From: Candidatus Pacearchaeota archaeon CG10_big_fil_rev_8_21_14_0_10_32_14
GTDB lineage: Archaea > Nanobdellota > Nanobdellia > Pacearchaeales > GW2011-AR1
Assembly (NCBI GenBank): GCA_002763085.1
Contig: PFCY01000090.1
Span: 1-8,893, forward strand
Reading direction: 5' to 3'
Length of the DNA stretch: 8,893 bases
In this document: piece after piece, positions 6,352 through 8,893 of the stretch
Numbering within the stretch: position 1 is the stretch's first letter
How the letters are laid out: each line of letters starts with the position of its first letter
Translations under genes and position numbers: made by a program
The notes under the pieces: generated by a model
The model's input: only the letters and a program-made list of their open reading frames with translations
Told to the model about the DNA's origin: nothing
Database searches by the model: none

Positions 6352-8829
6352 ATGAGCAAAATAAAGAAGTCAAAATCTAAGAGAAAGGATGCACGTCAAA
6401 TCAAAAATGTAAGAGAGAAATTCTCAACATACGAGGAAAAATTAGACAGATTGAAACAATTCGAATCTGAACTAAAAAAAATGGACACAAGAGGTTTTGG
6501 TAAAGAAGTTTCTATAATAAAGGCTCAACTTAACGATCCAACTTCTATAGATGAAATAAACAGGAGAATTAATGACTTAAAAAAGAAAATACTTCATCAC
6601 AAAAAAAGAAAGTCTCCATTTTCAGAAATAAGCAGGAACATTCATGACATTGAAATAGAGGGGGAAGTTGAACATGAAAAGATTAAGAAAACCATTAGCC
6701 AACTTGAACAGCAAAGAGGAATAGAACATAAAAATTTAAGGTCTCAAATTTCTCAAATAAAAAGTAAACTAGAAGAACAAAAAAAACCGGTCGCTCCAAA
6801 AAAAGTTGATTCGGGGATTGGAGTTTTAGTGGACGAAAAATATGGGGAATTCATAAAAGATTTAAAAAAAGATTTAACGGAAAAAGAGAGAAAAGAAGAG
6901 GAGTTTATCAAAAACAAACTCAAAGAAGAACTTATCGAAAAAGAGAAAGATATTGAAATTAAATATGAGAAAAAATTACAGGAACTAAAAGAGGATTATG
7001 ATAAAAAAGTCTCAAGTGAGCTTGAAAATGAAATAAAAAAGAAATTCAAAAAAAGACTTGACGAAGAACTGCTCCAGGAAAAAGTAAAAATCCACGATGA
7101 TTATGCATTAAAGAACAAAAAACTTCTTCTTGAGGAAAGAGAGAGATTGAAAAGGAATCTTACATACAACCTCCAAAAAGAATATGATTTTAAATTGAAA
7201 AATAAACTTACCGAATATTTATCAGCTCTCCAAAAAGAGAAGAAAGAGTTCCATCAAAATATATTGGATAAGCATCAAAAAGATCTTCGTAAAGAGATCG
7301 AACTCAAGGAAAATATTCTAAGACAGCAATTCGATGAAAAACTTCAAAAAGAGACAAAAAGACAAATAACAGATCAAAAAGAAAGACTGTATAAAGAATA
7401 TGATAAAGAATTTGAAAAACTTATTACAAATCATAAAAATAAACTTGACGGTGTATATAGGAATAAACTGAATTCCCTTCAAAAAGAATACAATCAAAAG
7501 GTACTAGAGTTAGATAATCAAAAGAATAATCTGAATAAGAATCTTGAAGGTGAGAAGAGTCGGCTTGAATCTATGAAAGAAGGGTTGAAGAAACGTTCGT
7601 TATCATTAAAGAATAAAGAAGCTCTATCTTCATTGCAGTTAGAATCACTTCAAAAAAGAATAGGTGAAGAAAGAGAGATCCTTCGTTCAAAAGAGATTGA
7701 ATTTGAAAGTTACAAAAAGAATTTGGAAAAATCTGTCGATGATAGAAAGAAAGCCTATGAAGATAAATTTAATTTGCTTAAAAAACAGGAAGAATCCAGA
7801 TATAAGAATAGTATTGAACAATCTAAGAAAATTTTACTTGAAAATTATAAAAATAAATTAAAAAATAGTCTGATTGAAGAAGAAGATATTCTCCGTCAAA
7901 AACTGCAATCAGAATTCAATCAAAAATTATCTGCAGAAATAGAGCAGCAGAGGAATCTGTCCCGCCGACAATTACTCCAGAATAAAAAACAGCTTGAAAA
8001 GACATTGCACGAGACAAAAAATAATCTTCACGAAAAAGAAAAAGAGATTAAAGATAGAAAACTTCAACTAGAAAAGAAATACGAAGAGGAAAGAAGTAAA
8101 ATAAATCTTAATTTTTTGAAGATAAGAAAAGACTATGATTCTGAATTAAAGGATAAAAAACAAGAACTTGAAAGAAAAATAGGAGAACTATCCAATCAAA
8201 AAGAAAGTTACTCAAAAGAAATGGAACAACAAAAAGAAAGTTACTCAAAAGAAATGGAACAACAAAAAGAAAGTTACTCAAAAGAGATTAAAAATAAAAA
8301 AGAACTCTTAGATAAGAAACTAGAAAATAAAAAGGAAAGCTTAGATAAAAAATTCAAATCAAAAGACGAGTTGCAGAGAAAGGTGTTGACTCGTAAAGAA
8401 AAGGCATTTATAGAAAAAGAAAAAAGAATGAACTTGAAACTAAGAAAAGAAAATGAAAGAAGACAAAATATTCTGCAAAGAAGAAATGAATCAATGCTTG
8501 CCGATCTTCAAAAAAGAAAAAAAGATATAGAATTCTTGATTGAAGAGAAGAAGAAAACCGACGCTGTGAAAATCGAAGCTAAAAAAGAAGCGCTCGAGAA
8601 TGAATTGAAAGCAAGGGATGAAGAAAAATTGAATAAAATAAAAGAATCTATGCATCTCCAACTTAAAAAAGAATTAGCATATAAAGAAAATCTACTTAGA
8701 AAAAAATTAGAATCAGAATTTCAAGCTAAATCAAGACTTGCTCTTCAAAAACAAAGGGAAGAACTATCTAAAAAGAAAAATGAACTGGAAAACCAAATAA
8801 AACAAAAACTTGTTCAGATTTTGAAATAA
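6352..8829 (+). CDS. Long cytoplasmic coiled-coil protein, scaffold-like
   Basis: 825 residues, overwhelmingly Lys, Glu, Leu and Gln, with no signal peptide, membrane helix or cysteine pair. Residues 1-95 form a basic N-terminal region (KKSKSKRKDARQIKNVREKF, then DTRGFGKEVSIIKAQLNDP). Residues 96-145 are a first helical segment, broken by KKPVAPKKVDSGIGVLVDEK at about 144-163. From about 165 to the end the sequence is nearly unbroken heptad-like coiled coil without proline. No Walker A or ABC signature is visible and there are no globular heads, so it is not a complete SMC or Rad50 ATPase. A 33-bp tandem repeat lies at residues 616-645. The start follows a good GAGGT site. The stop lies 4 bp from the right inverted repeat, making it the last gene of the cassette. 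Likely a filament or scaffold beneath the membrane, possibly bound by the tail of the preceding protein; this partner is inferred from adjacency only. Confidence 0.85.
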   Translation: MSKIKKSKSKRKDARQIKNVREKFSTYEEKLDRLKQFESELKKMDTRGFGKEVSIIKAQLNDPTSIDEINRRINDLKKKILHHKKRKSPFSEISRNIHDIEIEGEVEHEKIKKTISQLEQQRGIEHKNLRSQISQIKSKLEEQKKPVAPKKVDSGIGVLVDEKYGEFIKDLKKDLTEKERKEEEFIKNKLKEELIEKEKDIEIKYEKKLQELKEDYDKKVSSELENEIKKKFKKRLDEELLQEKVKIHDDYALKNKKLLLEERERLKRNLTYNLQKEYDFKLKNKLTEYLSALQKEKKEFHQNILDKHQKDLRKEIELKENILRQQFDEKLQKETKRQITDQKERLYKEYDKEFEKLITNHKNKLDGVYRNKLNSLQKEYNQKVLELDNQKNNLNKNLEGEKSRLESMKEGLKKRSLSLKNKEALSSLQLESLQKRIGEEREILRSKEIEFESYKKNLEKSVDDRKKAYEDKFNLLKKQEESRYKNSIEQSKKILLENYKNKLKNSLIEEEDILRQKLQSEFNQKLSAEIEQQRNLSRRQLLQNKKQLEKTLHETKNNLHEKEKEIKDRKLQLEKKYEEERSKINLNFLKIRKDYDSELKDKKQELERKIGELSNQKESYSKEMEQQKESYSKEMEQQKESYSKEIKNKKELLDKKLENKKESLDKKFKSKDELQRKVLTRKEKAFIEKEKRMNLKLRKENERRQNILQRRNESMLADLQKRKKDIEFLIEEKKKTDAVKIEAKKEALENELKARDEEKLNKIKESMHLQLKKELAYKENLLRKKLESEFQAKSRLALQKQREELSKKKNELENQIKQKLVQILK
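8197..8285 (+). repeat. 33-bp tandem repeat in the coiled-coil gene
   Basis: A 33-bp unit encoding QKESYSKEMEQ occurs exactly at 8197-8229 and 8230-8262, and its first 23 bp again at 8263-8285. Period 11 residues equals three helical turns, so extra copies keep the coiled-coil register roughly intact. Perfect DNA identity indicates a recent expansion. Confidence 0.95.
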
Positions 8830-8833
8830 AATT

Positions 8834-8893
8834 AGGTGATTAGTGCATTTTAGCACCAAAAAAGCTTAAAAATTAGCTAAACTACGACGGTGT
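8834..8893 (-). repeat. Right copy of perfect 60-bp terminal inverted repeat
   Basis: Exact reverse complement of 39-98. It begins four bases after the TAA stop of the coiled-coil gene and continues to the final base of the window, so its outer end is not seen. In the + direction it offers only T4 at 8848-8851 plus the weak stem GTGC-ATTTTA-GCAC (8843-8856), so it is a poor terminator for outgoing transcription. Its T5 and T6 runs face transcripts entering from the right. Confidence 0.97.

Noticed and set aside
7664..7861. 65-codon + frame inside the coiled-coil gene
   Set aside because: Shadow of A-rich Lys/Glu codons in another frame; no initiation signal.
6352..8829. SMC/Rad50-type chromosome protein
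   Set aside because: No Walker A, Walker B or ABC signature and no globular head or hinge is visible; resemblance is only through coiled-coil composition.
39..8893. Classical transposon or insertion sequence
   Set aside because: No DDE, HUH or serine/tyrosine recombinase motif is seen in any of the five proteins, and a target-site duplication cannot be tested because the right flank is missing.

Overview
This AT-rich window (roughly one-third G+C by eye) looks archaeal, most plausibly from a DPANN lineage of the Pacearchaeota/Woesearchaeota type. Four signs point there. Gene 1 carries a class III (archaeal pilin) signal peptide. The promoters are TATA boxes about 25 bp upstream of leaderless or short-leader starts, with no bacterial -35/-10 pairs. 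The surface proteins have the style I associate with DPANN genomes: LamG, six-cysteine TSP1-like repeats, and Ser/Thr/Asn-rich linkers with N-glycosylation sequons. Finally there is a very long Lys/Glu coiled-coil protein. No rRNA, tRNA or informational gene is present to fix the lineage, so the assignment is inference.

Layout: five genes, all on the + strand, nearly fill the window. (1) 150-1316, an archaeal pilin N-terminus fused to a LamG lectin-like domain. (2) 1423-3342, a single-pass membrane protein with a small cytoplasmic N-terminal domain and a large, probably glycosylated exterior. (3) 3423-3626, a 67-residue winged-helix DNA-binding protein behind a promoter that holds a 9-bp inverted repeat. 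(4) 3623-6298, overlapping gene 3 by four bases (ATGA): a secreted, cysteine-rich, TSP1-like membrane protein with a strongly basic cytoplasmic tail. (5) 6352-8829, an 825-residue cytoplasmic coiled-coil protein. Candidate promoters precede genes 1, 2, 3(+4) and 5, giving about four transcription units. No gene-free stretch exceeds 150 bases.

The most striking structure lies at the edges. Positions 39-98 and 8834-8893 are perfect 60-bp inverted repeats. They bracket the five genes tightly: 20 bp from the first TATA box and 4 bp after the last stop codon. The right copy runs into the window end, so the repeat may be longer. No transposase, integrase or replication gene lies between them. The layout fits a surface-protein cassette that could invert, or a non-autonomous element moved in trans, or the unique part of a small linear or hairpin molecule. 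A fold-back assembly artefact must also be excluded.

Inferred joint role: a cell-surface adhesion module. The pilin-LamG and the two large ectodomain proteins would face outward. The basic tail of gene 4 and the coiled-coil protein of gene 5 could form an inner anchor or scaffold. The small wHTH protein probably controls its own transcription and that of gene 4. These functions are inferred from domain architecture and adjacency, not shown.
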